Source of the DNA: Haloarcula vallismortis ATCC 29715
GTDB lineage: Archaea > Halobacteriota > Halobacteria > Halobacteriales > Haloarculaceae
NCBI RefSeq assembly: GCF_000337775.1
Contig: NZ_AOLQ01000042.1
Location: 207,307 to 271,306 of the forward strand
Direction of reading: 5' to 3'
Length of the DNA: 64,000 bases
Position 1 is the stretch's first letter, and each line of letters begins with the position of its first letter. The notes beneath the pieces are model-generated. The model did no database searches and was not told the DNA's origin. It was given only the letters and a program-made list of their open reading frames with translations. Both the position numbers and the translations under genes were made by a program. Of the stretch, positions 8,138 through 16,960 are shown in pieces.

Positions 8138-10945
8138 TTACATGAAGCTCCCGAGTCCCGTCTGTTCCTGCCCGGACTTGACCTCCTCCCAGGAGATGTC
8201 CATCGCCTCCAGAATCCGGGCAATCGGGCCTTTCAGCGTCTTATCGAGCATCTTGTCCCAGTCGATTTCGAACTCCTCGGGAATCTGGTCTGCGTACTCG
8301 AAGCAGATTACGTCTGGGTCCCGGCGGAACTCGCCGTACAGCGGGTCACGCTGGGGGTCCAGCCCTTCCTCTTCCTCAATGCGCTGGAAGAAGTCGGAGT
8401 GAACTCGGTCGAGGTACAGCCGCTTTGGCTTGGACCCGCTCTGGAAATTCGTTCCCAGCAGGAGGTTGGCGTACTTCGCGCCACGCACCTGTGCGGTGTC
8501 GGTATCGTAGTTGTCCAGCTTCTTCCCGATACCGCCGGGGATACCCACGTCGTCGTAGTTGACGTTGCCGTCCTGATAATCCTCGATGACATCGCTGACG
8601 TACTGCTTGATGGACTCGGCGTCCTCCCCGCGAACGATGCGGTCGATGACTTCCTTCTGGACCCGCTTCGTGATGGGGGCGATGTCCGAGCGCTGGTACT
8701 CGAAGCCCGTGATATCGATGTCGTCGACGTGTTTCCCCTCCTTCCAGACGATGTTGCCCGCGTAGCGCTTCTTTTTCCCCGCCTGGAAGAATCGACGGTA
8801 GAGCTTCTCGAACTCGATCTGGAAACGATGCTCGCTCGCGTTGAGCTCCTCCATCGCGAACTCGTCGTAAGAGGCGTTGATGGTCTCTTCCAGTTCGAAC
8901 CCTTTCTGGATGGTCGTGGCGATAAGTTCGAGTTCGTCGTCGCCCATCTCGGGATGCTTCTCGCGCATCTCGTCGGTGATTTCAACATCGCCCTCAACGT
9001 CGTCGGGTCCGACATCACCGAGTTGGAGCATGACGGAGTCGGTGTCGCCGTAGACGACCTCGTACCCCTCGTTCGCGACGACCTCGTCAGTGTAGTCGAT
9101 GACCTCCCGCCCGGTGGCGGTAACGGCGGCTCCCATCTCCTTGTCGTAGAGGCGGAAGCGGTCCCATCCCAAAACGCCGTATAAACTGTTCATTATCACC
9201 TTAACCGCCGCTTGCTGGCGGTCTAAGCGCCCATACTCTGGGTTTTCGGGATCGAATTCATTCCGCTGTTCCTTCTTTTCCTCTCGCTCGGTCAGCAGTT
9301 CGTCGACCATCTCCCGGATGACGCCGTCCGGTTCTTTCCGGAAGTGGGTGCCGTTGGGCGCGCGGTAGGTGTCGCCGTCGTACTGCTCGGGGTCGACTTT
9401 GGTCTCCGGGCTGGCGTTGGTCGTCACCATGCACATCGGATACAGCGACTTCAGGTCCAGCACGGTGACGTTCTCGCGGACGCCGGTGATGGGGTCGAAG
9501 ACGGCCCCGCCCTCGTAGTCCTCGCTCTCCTGTTGGCCCTTCGACGGCAGTGCGAACTCGCCGTGGAGCTTGTGGAGGACGTACATGTCGACGGCGTCGC
9601 CCGGCGTCGTCGCGTCTTCCAGCTTGCAACCGACGAAGGTGCGGACTTCGTCCCAGAAGTCGATGATGTCCTGCTCGCGGTCGAGTTCGACACACAGCTC
9701 CACGTCCCGGAGGTTGTACTCCAGTAGCTGCTCGGGGTCCTGTTCCCAGAGATCGCCGATGTCACCGGTGTAGCGCTCCTTGCCGACGCCGAGTTCCTGC
9801 TCGCCGACGGCGTCGAGCCGGTAGGATTCGAGTTCGGTGAACTGGGTGCGCTTGTAGGCATAGAGGAGGTCGAAGACGACACGGCCCTTGATGTCCGGGC
9901 CGCCCCAGCCCGAGCGCCAGACCTCGTCGACCCGCGAGAGGCGGTCTATCTCGAGGTCGAAGTCGTGGTTGTAGCTCTGGAGTTCCTCCAGCCGGTCGAG
10001 GAAGTACGGCGCGTCGAAGTCGTCGAAGTTCCAGCCCGTCAGCACGTCCGGGTCGGTGTCGACGATGTAGTCGACGAAGGCCTCCAGCATGGCCTCCTCC
10101 TCGTCGAAGACACGCACGTCCGCCTCGAAATCCTCCCGAATCGGATCGTAGCCGGCCAGCGCTTCGGGGCCGTCGATGCCGTCGGGGGACTCGTACAGCC
10201 AGACGACGTACTCGTCGCGGTAGGAGTCGTGGGAGGTGAGACAGATGATCGGCTCCTCGCCGTCCTCGGGGAACCCCTGTCTGTCATCGACCTCGATGTC
10301 GAAAGTGTTGACCCGCGGCTCGGCGTGAGCCTCGACCGGCTGAACCTCCTCGTGGTGGACCTTCAGGCTGCCGTCGTCGAGTTCGCGGGCGGGGATGCGT
10401 ACGCCACTCGTGATGTCTTTGTCGATGAGCAGGCGGTTGGGGAAGAGAATATCGGCCTCGTAGTGGTCGAAGTCATCACGAATCTGGCCCACGTCACGGG
10501 GTGTCTGGCCGAATATCTTCGTCAGGCGCTCGCCCCGAATGGACTCGTAGGGCTCGCCGTCCTCGTCGGCTTCTTTCCACCCGGTAATACTGTCGTACTG
10601 GCGAAGCGCGTCCTCGGTGACGCTGTCGGTCGGCGCATAAAAGTAGGGTTTGAACTCGAAGACCCGCGCGTGAACCGGCTCGTTGTCGTCAGTGCGCCCG
10701 AAGACGTGGACGACCGGGAACTCGTCGTCGCCCTGCCCCTCGATGGTGTAGTCGACCTGCGTGACGACGAACTCGACGGTCTCCTCGACCGGCGGGAACT
10801 GGCGCTTGTCGAGGTCAACGACGCTCGTCCCGCCGGTATCGCTCCCGCCGTTGCCCGCGATGGCTGCCGCTTCGTCGGCGACCGGGCGGTCCTCCTCCGC
10901 ATCTTGCTCAAAGTCCCCCAGCGTGCCCTGGGTCCCGTCACTCAT
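8138..10945 (-). CDS. polB: Family B DNA polymerase
   Basis: A 935-residue replicative or repair polymerase with 3'-5' exonuclease. Exonuclease motifs are TFDIEVDD, GWNFDDFDAPYF and YNLRDVELC. Polymerase motifs are DLKSLYPM, KVIMNSLYGVLG and YGDTDS (about residues 630-635). No intein interrupts the YGDTDS site, where haloarchaeal PolB genes often carry one. I chose the ATG at 10945 (MSDGTQ) rather than 10972, because a TATA-like box lies 29 nt upstream of 10945, fitting a leaderless transcript. The N-terminal 45 residues are low-complexity and acidic. Confidence 0.96.
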   Translation of the reverse strand: MSDGTQGTLGDFEQDAEEDRPVADEAAAIAGNGGSDTGGTSVVDLDKRQFPPVEETVEFVVTQVDYTIEGQGDDEFPVVHVFGRTDDNEPVHARVFEFKPYFYAPTDSVTEDALRQYDSITGWKEADEDGEPYESIRGERLTKIFGQTPRDVGQIRDDFDHYEADILFPNRLLIDKDITSGVRIPARELDDGSLKVHHEEVQPVEAHAEPRVNTFDIEVDDRQGFPEDGEEPIICLTSHDSYRDEYVVWLYESPDGIDGPEALAGYDPIREDFEADVRVFDEEEAMLEAFVDYIVDTDPDVLTGWNFDDFDAPYFLDRLEELQSYNHDFDLEIDRLSRVDEVWRSGWGGPDIKGRVVFDLLYAYKRTQFTELESYRLDAVGEQELGVGKERYTGDIGDLWEQDPEQLLEYNLRDVELCVELDREQDIIDFWDEVRTFVGCKLEDATTPGDAVDMYVLHKLHGEFALPSKGQQESEDYEGGAVFDPITGVRENVTVLDLKSLYPMCMVTTNASPETKVDPEQYDGDTYRAPNGTHFRKEPDGVIREMVDELLTEREEKKEQRNEFDPENPEYGRLDRQQAAVKVIMNSLYGVLGWDRFRLYDKEMGAAVTATGREVIDYTDEVVANEGYEVVYGDTDSVMLQLGDVGPDDVEGDVEITDEMREKHPEMGDDELELIATTIQKGFELEETINASYDEFAMEELNASEHRFQIEFEKLYRRFFQAGKKKRYAGNIVWKEGKHVDDIDITGFEYQRSDIAPITKRVQKEVIDRIVRGEDAESIKQYVSDVIEDYQDGNVNYDDVGIPGGIGKKLDNYDTDTAQVRGAKYANLLLGTNFQSGSKPKRLYLDRVHSDFFQRIEEEEGLDPQRDPLYGEFRRDPDVICFEYADQIPEEFEIDWDKMLDKTLKGPIARILEAMDISWEEVKSGQEQTGLGSFM

Positions 10946-10970
10946 TCTTGGCCTTGTTTCGAGATGCCGC

Positions 10971-10978
10971 ATAAAAAC
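10971..10978 (-). promoter_or_regulatory. TATA-like box for polB
   Basis: The minus strand reads GTTTTTAT, centred about 29 nt before the ATG at 10945. The alternative ATG at 10972 lies inside the box and is therefore unlikely. Confidence 0.55.
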
Positions 10979-11052
10979 ACCGGCGGTCGACGGGGTATTG
11001 CCACAGGCAGAAAGTATATGCCATCAAGTAACATACCCAAGTTTGACGGCCA

Positions 11053-11244
11053 ATGTCGCACCACGCATCCCCCCACGGCGAGGCGGATAGGTCCGAAGAA
11101 CTGCGGTCGGAGCCGGCGCTCCCGGACGCCATCCAGACGACCGAGACCTACGAGACCGAGGAGGGAACAGTGTTTTACGATGCAGAGAACCCGCTCGCGT
11201 GGCTACAGACTGATACGGCGCTGACCCTACAGGAGATCGCCTGA
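11053..11244 (+). CDS. Small acidic haloarchaeal protein (DUF7331-like)
   Basis: A 63-residue acidic protein with no membrane segment. The C-terminal half reads EEGTVFYDAENPLAWLQTDT, which I remember as typical of a short haloarchaeal family (DUF7331). The function is unknown. It is divergent from polB. A box around 11014-11020 (agtatat) would place the transcription start a few nt before the ATG. The compact conserved-looking tail makes it likely to be a real gene. Confidence 0.6.
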   Translation: MSHHASPHGEADRSEELRSEPALPDAIQTTETYETEEGTVFYDAENPLAWLQTDTALTLQEIA

Positions 11245-11284
11245 CAGGAAGTACTTTTAGTGTCCACGCGTCGTAGCTAGTGTG

Positions 11285-11689
11285 ATGGACATCCCCGGCG
11301 AGGACGACCCGAACGAGAGCAGCAGCGTCCTCTCGGAAAAGAGCAAGTACGAGCCAGATGAGTTCGACCCGGAGAGCCTCGGCCCGGACGTTCCGTCACC
11401 ATCGGACGGCGGTTACAGCGGCGATGCCACGGGGCTGTTCGTCAGGCTCGTCATCGTGTTCAACGTCGCACTGCTCGCGCTCTCGCTCGGGCCGATGCTG
11501 GCCTACTTCGAGGGGCAGGTCGACCTCGGGGTCAGGATATTCCTCGTCGGCGTCATCGCCTTCGGCTACGGGACGTTTCGGTACATCCAGTTCGAACGGG
11601 AGCGAAAATCAGACGACGGCGGGACCGAGGCGGCCGAAACAGCGGCGAATCAGCCCGACGCCACGGAGTCGAACGACCACAACGGCTAA
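11285..11689 (+). CDS. Two-helix membrane protein, acidic termini (DUF7322-like)
   Basis: 134 residues. The first 50 are acidic and Ser/Pro-rich, then two transmembrane helices span about residues 50-72 and 82-100, followed by a charged and acidic tail. The function is unknown. I chose the ATG at 11285 instead of the GTG one codon earlier, because a TACTTTTA box at 11252-11259 is centred 29 nt before the ATG. The next gene begins 27 bp downstream, and the three small genes here are probably transcribed in the same direction as a loose group. Confidence 0.65.
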   Translation: MDIPGEDDPNESSSVLSEKSKYEPDEFDPESLGPDVPSPSDGGYSGDATGLFVRLVIVFNVALLALSLGPMLAYFEGQVDLGVRIFLVGVIAFGYGTFRYIQFERERKSDDGGTEAAETAANQPDATESNDHNG

Positions 11690-11716
11690 CCGGCCCGGTC
11701 TGCTACAAACGGCCAT

Positions 11717-12139
11717 ATGCGTACTGTGCGGGATGACGACGGCACGCGGTACTTACTGCTGAAGGAGTCTACCGAATCGAGTCTGGTCCGGGACCCCGAA
11801 ACCGGCGAGCAGCGCCACGTCCCGAAGGCCGACCTCGAACCAATCGACGGCGAGTCACCGCTGACCACCGCTGCCGGAGCCGTTCCCGACGCCGCCCGTC
11901 AAGTCGTTACTGCGGCCCACGATGACCGTGCGCTGGGCTTGCTCGTGGAACTCGACAAGCGCGGGCCGCTCTCCGTGGCGGAACTGCTCTCTGCGTACGA
12001 CCTCTGTGAGAGCGACCTGCACGGCCTGCTGGCCGAGTTCCGCGCCGCCGGCCTGCTTACCGAGGCCACAGTCCACGGCCAGCGGGGCTACGACACGACC
12101 GAAACGGCCAGCGATGGGCTGGCGCATCTGTACCGCTGA
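11717..12139 (+). CDS. Winged-helix-like haloarchaeal protein (DUF7346-like)
   Basis: 140 residues. The first third looks like a small beta domain containing RYLLLKESTESSLVRDPETGEQRHV. The last 80 residues resemble a winged helix (LGLLVELDKRGPLSVAELLSAYDLCESDLHGLLAEFRAAGLL, then a wing ending at the C terminus). It may bind DNA, but the target and role are unknown. It is convergent with rad50, with only 25 bp between the stop codons. Confidence 0.65.
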   Translation: MRTVRDDDGTRYLLLKESTESSLVRDPETGEQRHVPKADLEPIDGESPLTTAAGAVPDAARQVVTAAHDDRALGLLVELDKRGPLSVAELLSAYDLCESDLHGLLAEFRAAGLLTEATVHGQRGYDTTETASDGLAHLYR

Positions 12140-12164
12140 GGTCTGTCCACCGTCGTTACTGCGG

Positions 12165-14840
12165 TCAGGCCAGTTCCGCGACCGTCGCTTCGACCTGCTC
12201 GACCCGCGAGCGGTTTGTCGTAGCGTCCTTTTCCACACGGACGAGGTCGTCGGCCGCGCCGACCAGTTCCTCGTCGTGGCTGACAACGAGAATCTGCTCG
12301 ACGCCGACCTCGTCGCGCATATACTCCACGAGATCCAGCAGTTGGGTGACGTGACCTGAGTCGAGGAACACCGTCGGTTCGTCGAGGATGAGCGGCGGCA
12401 TCGGTGCGGCACCCTCGATGCCCTCCGCGAGCAGGCGATAGATGGCACACCGCAGACTGAGGTTGAACAGCGCGCGCTCGCCGCCGGAGAGCTGTTCGGG
12501 CTCCAGCGGTTCGCCGTCCTTCTGGTACACCGTCAGCTGGTACTGGCCATCTAATTCGATGTGGGAGTACGAGTCGTTCTGGTACACCAGGTCGAACGTC
12601 TGATTGAGCATCCGTTCGAGCGTCTCGACGTTGCGCTGTCGTAGCTCCGCCCGAAGCGTCCCGTACATCTCCTGTAGCTCTTCGGTCTCGTCGTACAGCG
12701 TTTCGAGCTTTTCGAGGGTCGCTTCGAGATCTTCACGCCGGTCCCGCAGCGATTCCAGCTCCTCGATTTCGTTCGTGACGCCGCCGATGGCGTTTTGCAG
12801 TTCATCGCGCTGTTCGCGTTTCTCCGCCAGCGCCTCCTCGGCCTGCTCGATGTACTTTTTCGCGCGCTGCTTCTCGTTGCGGGCCTCTTCGATTCGTTTC
12901 TCGTCGAACGACTCCGCGAGGTCCTGCTTGCGTTCGCGCTTCTCTGCGAGCTGGTCGCGGCGCTGGTCGTTCAGTTCGGCCTGTTGCGTACGCTTCTCGC
13001 GCAGGCGTTCGATGTCGTCGTCGCAGTCGTCGATATCACCCAGTAGGTCCTCGACTCGCTCCAGCTGCTTGATCGATTGTTTGACCTGCTGGCGCTCCTG
13101 ATTACACTCGGCGACGACCGACCGACAGTTCTCGGCCTGCTCACGGGCTTCGGCTGCTTTCTCGCGTTTCGTCTCTGCTTCGGACTCGTGTTCTGCTGCT
13201 TCCTCGCAGAGCGTCTCGATGCGCTCCTGGTCCGCGTCCAGTCCGTCTTCCTTCTCCTCGACCAGTTGAACGATGTTCGAGCGGTTGTTCTCGAGCGTCG
13301 ATAGCTCGTCCGCTGTCTCGACCAGCTCCGCCGCCGTCTCGTGTTTCGATTCAAAGTCTGAAACGTTCTCACGGGCGTCCGCGAGCGTCCCCTCGAGCTC
13401 CGAAATCCGCTCGCGGTCGGCCTCGATGGAGTCGACGTGCGGTGACTCGGCCACGTCCTGCCCGCATTCGGGGCACTTGCCGGCTTCCAGCAGCGCCTCG
13501 GCCTCCGCGAGCGAGTCGCGCTCGTTCTCCAGTTTCGTCTCCAGTTCGGTCGCCCGCTGTCGGGCCTCTTCGAGGTCGCTGGCGACGGACTCTTTGTACG
13601 ACCGTGCCCCCTCGCGGTCGGTCGGTGCGTTCTCGAACTCGGCTTCGAGCGCGGCGATCTGTTCGTCGATGTCGCTAATCTGCTCCCGGCGCTGGGCGAT
13701 GGTCTCCCGCGCGGATTCGAGGTCAGATTCGAGTTCGTCGGCTTCCTCGCGCTTCTCTTCGGCTCGAGATTCGAGGTCCGCGGCGCTCTCGGCCAGCGCG
13801 TCGGCCGTGCTGCTGTGCTCCTTCGCGTCGACGCGCTGGTCCTCGATTCGGCTCTGCAGTTCGTCGTCGCGAGACTGGAGGTCCGCGAGTCGCATCTCGA
13901 CGGTTTCGGGGGTTGGCTCCGAACTTTCGAGATCCGTTTCCGCGAGCGTTTCTGAAAGGTCCTCCCGCAGCGACTCCTGCCGATCCTGTAGATCACTGAT
14001 CTGCTCTTTGAGCTTGGTTCGCTCCGTCTCCGTCTCTGTGATGGTCGCCTCCAGCTCTTCGATATCGTCTTCCAGCGCCGACAGCTCCTCGCGTTTCTCC
14101 TCGTACTCCTCGAGGACGGACTCAGCACGGGTGAGCGTCTCCTCGGCGGTGCCCTTCTGTTCCTCGATGTGCTCGATCTCGTCTTGCAGTTCAGATTCCT
14201 TCGTTTCGAGGCTATTTAGCCGCTCGTGGAGGTCTTTCTGTTCTTTCTCCTGAATCTGCTCGTCGAGCTGTGAGAGCGCACCTTGTTTGTCATCACGGAC
14301 GCGTCCGACGCCGACGCGGGCGTCGCTGGCTCGCTCACGATACTCCTCCAGTTTCCCCAGTTGCAGGAGGTCATCAAGCATGTCCTGCCGGGCGCTGGGG
14401 GAAGCGTTGATGAGCTTGTTCACCTCGCCCTGACGGACGTAAGCACAGTTGACGAACGCCTCGCTGTCCATCCGCAGGAGCTCCGTAATTCGTCGGCGCA
14501 CATCGCGCGCCCCTTCGTAGTTCCCGTCGGGTGTCTCCAAGACGCACTTCGCGGTCGTCGGCTGGGAGCCCGTCGCTCGAACCCGACGCGTGAGGTGGTA
14601 GTCGCCGCCGGCGTGGGAAAACCACAGTTCGACAGTGCAGTCGTCGGCCCCGATGGTGACCACGTCACCGAGATTCTCATCCAGCGCTTTCGAGCCGTAC
14701 AGCGCGAAGAAACAGGCCTCAAGCAGGGAAGACTTCCCACTCCCGTTGAGTCCGTGGATGATTGTCACGCCGTTGTCCAGCCGCAGGTCGGCATCATCGT
14801 AGCACTTGAAATTGGATAGCTTGACGCGTTGGAATCTCAT
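12165..14840 (-). CDS. rad50: DNA double-strand break repair ATPase Rad50
   Basis: An 891-residue SMC-like ATPase. The N-terminal Walker A is GLNGSGKSSLL (about residues 30-40). Long coiled coils flank a zinc hook CPEC at about residues 454-457. The C-terminal part has signature LSGGERALFNLSLR and Walker B LILDEPTVFLD. With Mre11 it senses and processes DNA ends. I chose the ATG at 14840 (MRFQRVKLSNFKCY) because the longer reading adds a 20-residue basic stretch running into the intergenic region. mre11 ends 13 bp upstream, so the two form an operon. Confidence 0.96.
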   Translation of the reverse strand: MRFQRVKLSNFKCYDDADLRLDNGVTIIHGLNGSGKSSLLEACFFALYGSKALDENLGDVVTIGADDCTVELWFSHAGGDYHLTRRVRATGSQPTTAKCVLETPDGNYEGARDVRRRITELLRMDSEAFVNCAYVRQGEVNKLINASPSARQDMLDDLLQLGKLEEYRERASDARVGVGRVRDDKQGALSQLDEQIQEKEQKDLHERLNSLETKESELQDEIEHIEEQKGTAEETLTRAESVLEEYEEKREELSALEDDIEELEATITETETERTKLKEQISDLQDRQESLREDLSETLAETDLESSEPTPETVEMRLADLQSRDDELQSRIEDQRVDAKEHSSTADALAESAADLESRAEEKREEADELESDLESARETIAQRREQISDIDEQIAALEAEFENAPTDREGARSYKESVASDLEEARQRATELETKLENERDSLAEAEALLEAGKCPECGQDVAESPHVDSIEADRERISELEGTLADARENVSDFESKHETAAELVETADELSTLENNRSNIVQLVEEKEDGLDADQERIETLCEEAAEHESEAETKREKAAEAREQAENCRSVVAECNQERQQVKQSIKQLERVEDLLGDIDDCDDDIERLREKRTQQAELNDQRRDQLAEKRERKQDLAESFDEKRIEEARNEKQRAKKYIEQAEEALAEKREQRDELQNAIGGVTNEIEELESLRDRREDLEATLEKLETLYDETEELQEMYGTLRAELRQRNVETLERMLNQTFDLVYQNDSYSHIELDGQYQLTVYQKDGEPLEPEQLSGGERALFNLSLRCAIYRLLAEGIEGAAPMPPLILDEPTVFLDSGHVTQLLDLVEYMRDEVGVEQILVVSHDEELVGAADDLVRVEKDATTNRSRVEQVEATVAELA

Positions 14841-14853
14841 TGTGTGGCCTCCA

Positions 14854-16107
14854 TTAGAGGAACTCCTCGACGCTCGCCTGGCTCTCGCTGTCGGTACCAT
14901 CTGCTTCGTTCACTGGTGCTCCGTCGGTGTCATCCCCGCTTGCGCTCGCGGTGGCGTCGGTGTCAGATGCGCTATCGCTCGCAGCCGCTTCTGCGTCGGC
15001 TGCAAGGGCAGCAGAGTCATCCGAAAGCAGTTCACGCACGTGCCGTTCGACCTCGTCTTTGACGTTCGCGTCGGCGACTTTCGAGGCGCGAATCGTCTCG
15101 TCGATGTCGTGGGCAGCCTCGCTCAGTCCGAGGTCGCGGACGCGCTCGGTGACGGCGTCGTCGGGGTCGGCGAAGCTGATCTCCGTTTCTCGCTCCTCGG
15201 CCGTGATTTCCCGGTGGTCGGTGACCCGGGCCACGAGCGCGCCCTGGTCCAGCGCGAACGATTCAACGCTGGCCGGCGTAACTGGGTCGCCGTCGCCGCT
15301 GATAGAGACGATGACAACGGCCTCCTCCAGATCGTGCTGGCCGACGCGACTCCGAACCCGTTCGACGCCCTCCTCGGGCCCGAGGTCCACGTCGACGAAG
15401 ACGAACTCGCGAGTGTCGAGACCGCGACGGGTGATACGGACCTCGTCGTCGAAGGTGACGATGTTGTAGCCGCGGTCCTCGCGCTCGCTCGCGCTCGCGC
15501 GCTCGGTCGACCCGCAGTAGGTGACCCAGGCGTCCTCGACCTGCTGTTTGCCGGGGTCGTGGTTGTCGCCGAGCAACAGCGCGTCGAAGGTCACCGACGA
15601 CTCAGTGAGTATCTCCGCAGCGTCCCAGTCGCCGTAATCGAAGGGCTGGAACAGGCCGTGGGTGACAAGCGCGGCGCTGTCCGCGTCGTGGGGAGCAAAG
15701 TCGTAGTCGAGGTCGTCGCGCTGGGAGCGCGGGACGAAATCGAGGCCGTAGAAGGCGGTGTCGCCGATGACTGTCGGCTCGTCGCCGAGGCGCGTCGCCA
15801 GGCCAAGCGATTCGTACAGGTCGAGCCACTGTGCGTCCCGCTTTGCCTCGTGGTTGCCCACGACGGCAAGAAACGGAATATCAGCTTCGGAGAGTTCTTC
15901 CAGAACGCTCAACGTGCCCATGATGTCCGCAAGCGCCGGGCGGCGGTCGTGAAAGAGGTCACCCGCGTGGACGACGGCGTCAGCGTCGTCCGCGATGGCG
16001 TCTCGGACCACCTGCCGGAACGCACCGAGGAAGTCGTCCCGTCGGTCGGGGACGTTGTACTGCTGATACCCGACGTGGGTATCGCCGGTGTGTATCACCC
16101 GTGTCAT
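14854..16107 (-). CDS. mre11: DNA double-strand break repair nuclease Mre11
   Basis: A 417-residue calcineurin-like phosphoesterase. The metal-binding motifs are HTGDTHVG, HAGDLFHD, VVGNHEAKRD, VTHGLF and LLGDNHD, all in the first 240 residues. A capping region follows, then a low-complexity Ser/Asp/Ala-rich tail of about 60 residues ending QASVEEFL, which may contact partner proteins. It makes the single- and double-strand incisions of the Mre11-Rad50 complex. The gene is first in the operon. A box at 16131-16139 is centred 28 nt before the ATG, fitting leaderless transcription. Confidence 0.95.
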   Translation of the reverse strand: MTRVIHTGDTHVGYQQYNVPDRRDDFLGAFRQVVRDAIADDADAVVHAGDLFHDRRPALADIMGTLSVLEELSEADIPFLAVVGNHEAKRDAQWLDLYESLGLATRLGDEPTVIGDTAFYGLDFVPRSQRDDLDYDFAPHDADSAALVTHGLFQPFDYGDWDAAEILTESSVTFDALLLGDNHDPGKQQVEDAWVTYCGSTERASASEREDRGYNIVTFDDEVRITRRGLDTREFVFVDVDLGPEEGVERVRSRVGQHDLEEAVVIVSISGDGDPVTPASVESFALDQGALVARVTDHREITAEERETEISFADPDDAVTERVRDLGLSEAAHDIDETIRASKVADANVKDEVERHVRELLSDDSAALAADAEAAASDSASDTDATASASGDDTDGAPVNEADGTDSESQASVEEFL

Positions 16108-16130
16108 TTGCCCACCTGTAAGCCAGCGCT

Positions 16131-16139
16131 ACCTAAAGG
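16131..16139 (-). promoter_or_regulatory. TATA-like box of the mre11-rad50 operon
   Basis: The minus strand reads CCTTTAGGT, centred 28 nt upstream of the mre11 ATG. Confidence 0.5.
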
Positions 16140-16191
16140 GGTATCGTGAGCGGAGTGAAAGTGGTCGACAGGACTATGATCGACCCAGTGG

Positions 16192-16560
16192 CTACGACCC
16201 ATTGCCTGGCTCTGCCGCGGCGTCCCGGTACCGCCGGAACACTCGCAAAGCCGCCCGACCCTCGTCCGCCAGCCCACTCACTTCGTGTTCGGCCTGTTCG
16301 ACCGCCGCTTCGAGCCGCCCGACGCCGAACGTCTCGACGAAAGCAACCGCTTCGTCTAAATCGTCGGTCGCTTGGGTCGCTCGCTCGATGACCGTCCGGT
16401 AGCCAGCGTCGCCGCCCGTATCGTGGGCCTTCATCCGGCCCGAACTACTGCCGTCTTGCCGGACAGCTACTCGGGCCGTCTCTCCTCTGTCGTCGCTGTT
16501 TTGTCCCTCTCCGTCAGCGAGGGCCGCGAGTGCTGCTTTCACCTGATCGCTATCGGCCAT
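16192..16560 (-). CDS. Helical haloarchaeal protein of unknown function
   Basis: 122 residues, acidic and helical, with no membrane segment or Cys. The segment YRTVIERATQATDDLDEAVAFVETFGVGRLEAAVEQAE looks like two packed helices. No known family is recognised. I chose the ATG at 16560 because a TATA-like box at 16585-16592 is centred 28 nt upstream; the longer reading from 16641 would include that promoter. It lies upstream of mre11 on the same strand, separated by 84 bp that include the mre11 promoter, so any link to DNA repair is positional only. Confidence 0.6.
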   Translation of the reverse strand: MADSDQVKAALAALADGEGQNSDDRGETARVAVRQDGSSSGRMKAHDTGGDAGYRTVIERATQATDDLDEAVAFVETFGVGRLEAAVEQAEHEVSGLADEGRAALRVFRRYRDAAAEPGNGS

Positions 16561-16584
16561 AGAACGGCGTGGCCGCGGCATCCG

Positions 16585-16592
16585 GTATAATT
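16585..16592 (-). promoter_or_regulatory. TATA-like box upstream of the helical protein gene
   Basis: The minus strand reads AATTATAC, centred 28 nt from the ATG at 16560. It decides the start codon of that gene. Confidence 0.55.
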
Positions 16593-16744
16593 GTTCGCTG
16601 GCTCCGGGGCAGGTACTGACACCTTGGAGGCAGTCACTCAATCGAGCTGATCGAAGATGCGTACCTGTTATGGTGGTGGTTGGTTCGATAAAACTAACCG
16701 CCCGGCGACGGTGCTAGCCGACAAAGAGGCGCTATACCGTCACT

Positions 16745-16870
16745 ATGATGCCGCTGTGCGAACTCCGCTCCGACGACACGGCACTCTCGGCAGTCACAGT
16801 CGTCGCGCTGCTGATTCTGGCAACCCTACTCATCGCCGTCATCCTCGCGCTGTTCATCCTCGGCGGGTGA
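16745..16870 (+). CDS. 41-residue pilin-like/hydrophobic peptide next to pilus locus
   Basis: This short frame begins ATG ATG and encodes 41 residues. A short polar head (RSDDTALSA) is followed by a continuous hydrophobic stretch to the C terminus that ends FILGG. The layout resembles the N-terminal signal and hydrophobic domain of archaeal type IV pilins, but the head lacks the usual Gly before the cleavage site and there is no globular domain. It is 90 bp upstream of the pilus/secretion-like operon and on the same strand. It may be a minimal pilin, an inner-membrane peptide, or a chance frame. There is an AAAGAGG stretch about 18 nt upstream. Confidence 0.5.
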   Translation: MMPLCELRSDDTALSAVTVVALLILATLLIAVILALFILGG

Positions 16871-16960
16871 GGCAGGCGAGTACTTTCTGGTAGCAACCGA
16901 TACGCTTCCCGAAACACCCCGTCCGAGCGTTCAAATACCAGCACGGGACCAGCGCCGAGC

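Noticed and set aside
9965..11224. 419-residue plus-strand frame opposite polB
   Set aside because: It is an antisense shadow of a well-supported polymerase gene and shows the typical Val/Asp/Leu-rich pattern of GC-rich antisense frames.
13273..14253. 326-residue Ser-rich frame opposite rad50
   Set aside because: The Ser/Arg repeat is the antisense image of the Rad50 coiled coil.
14806..16149. 447-residue plus-strand frame opposite mre11
   Set aside because: Antisense shadow of mre11; no motifs of its own.
16657..16893. 78-residue frame overlapping the pilin-like peptide
   Set aside because: His/Arg-rich composition of an out-of-phase frame, and the overlapping 41-residue frame is a better candidate.
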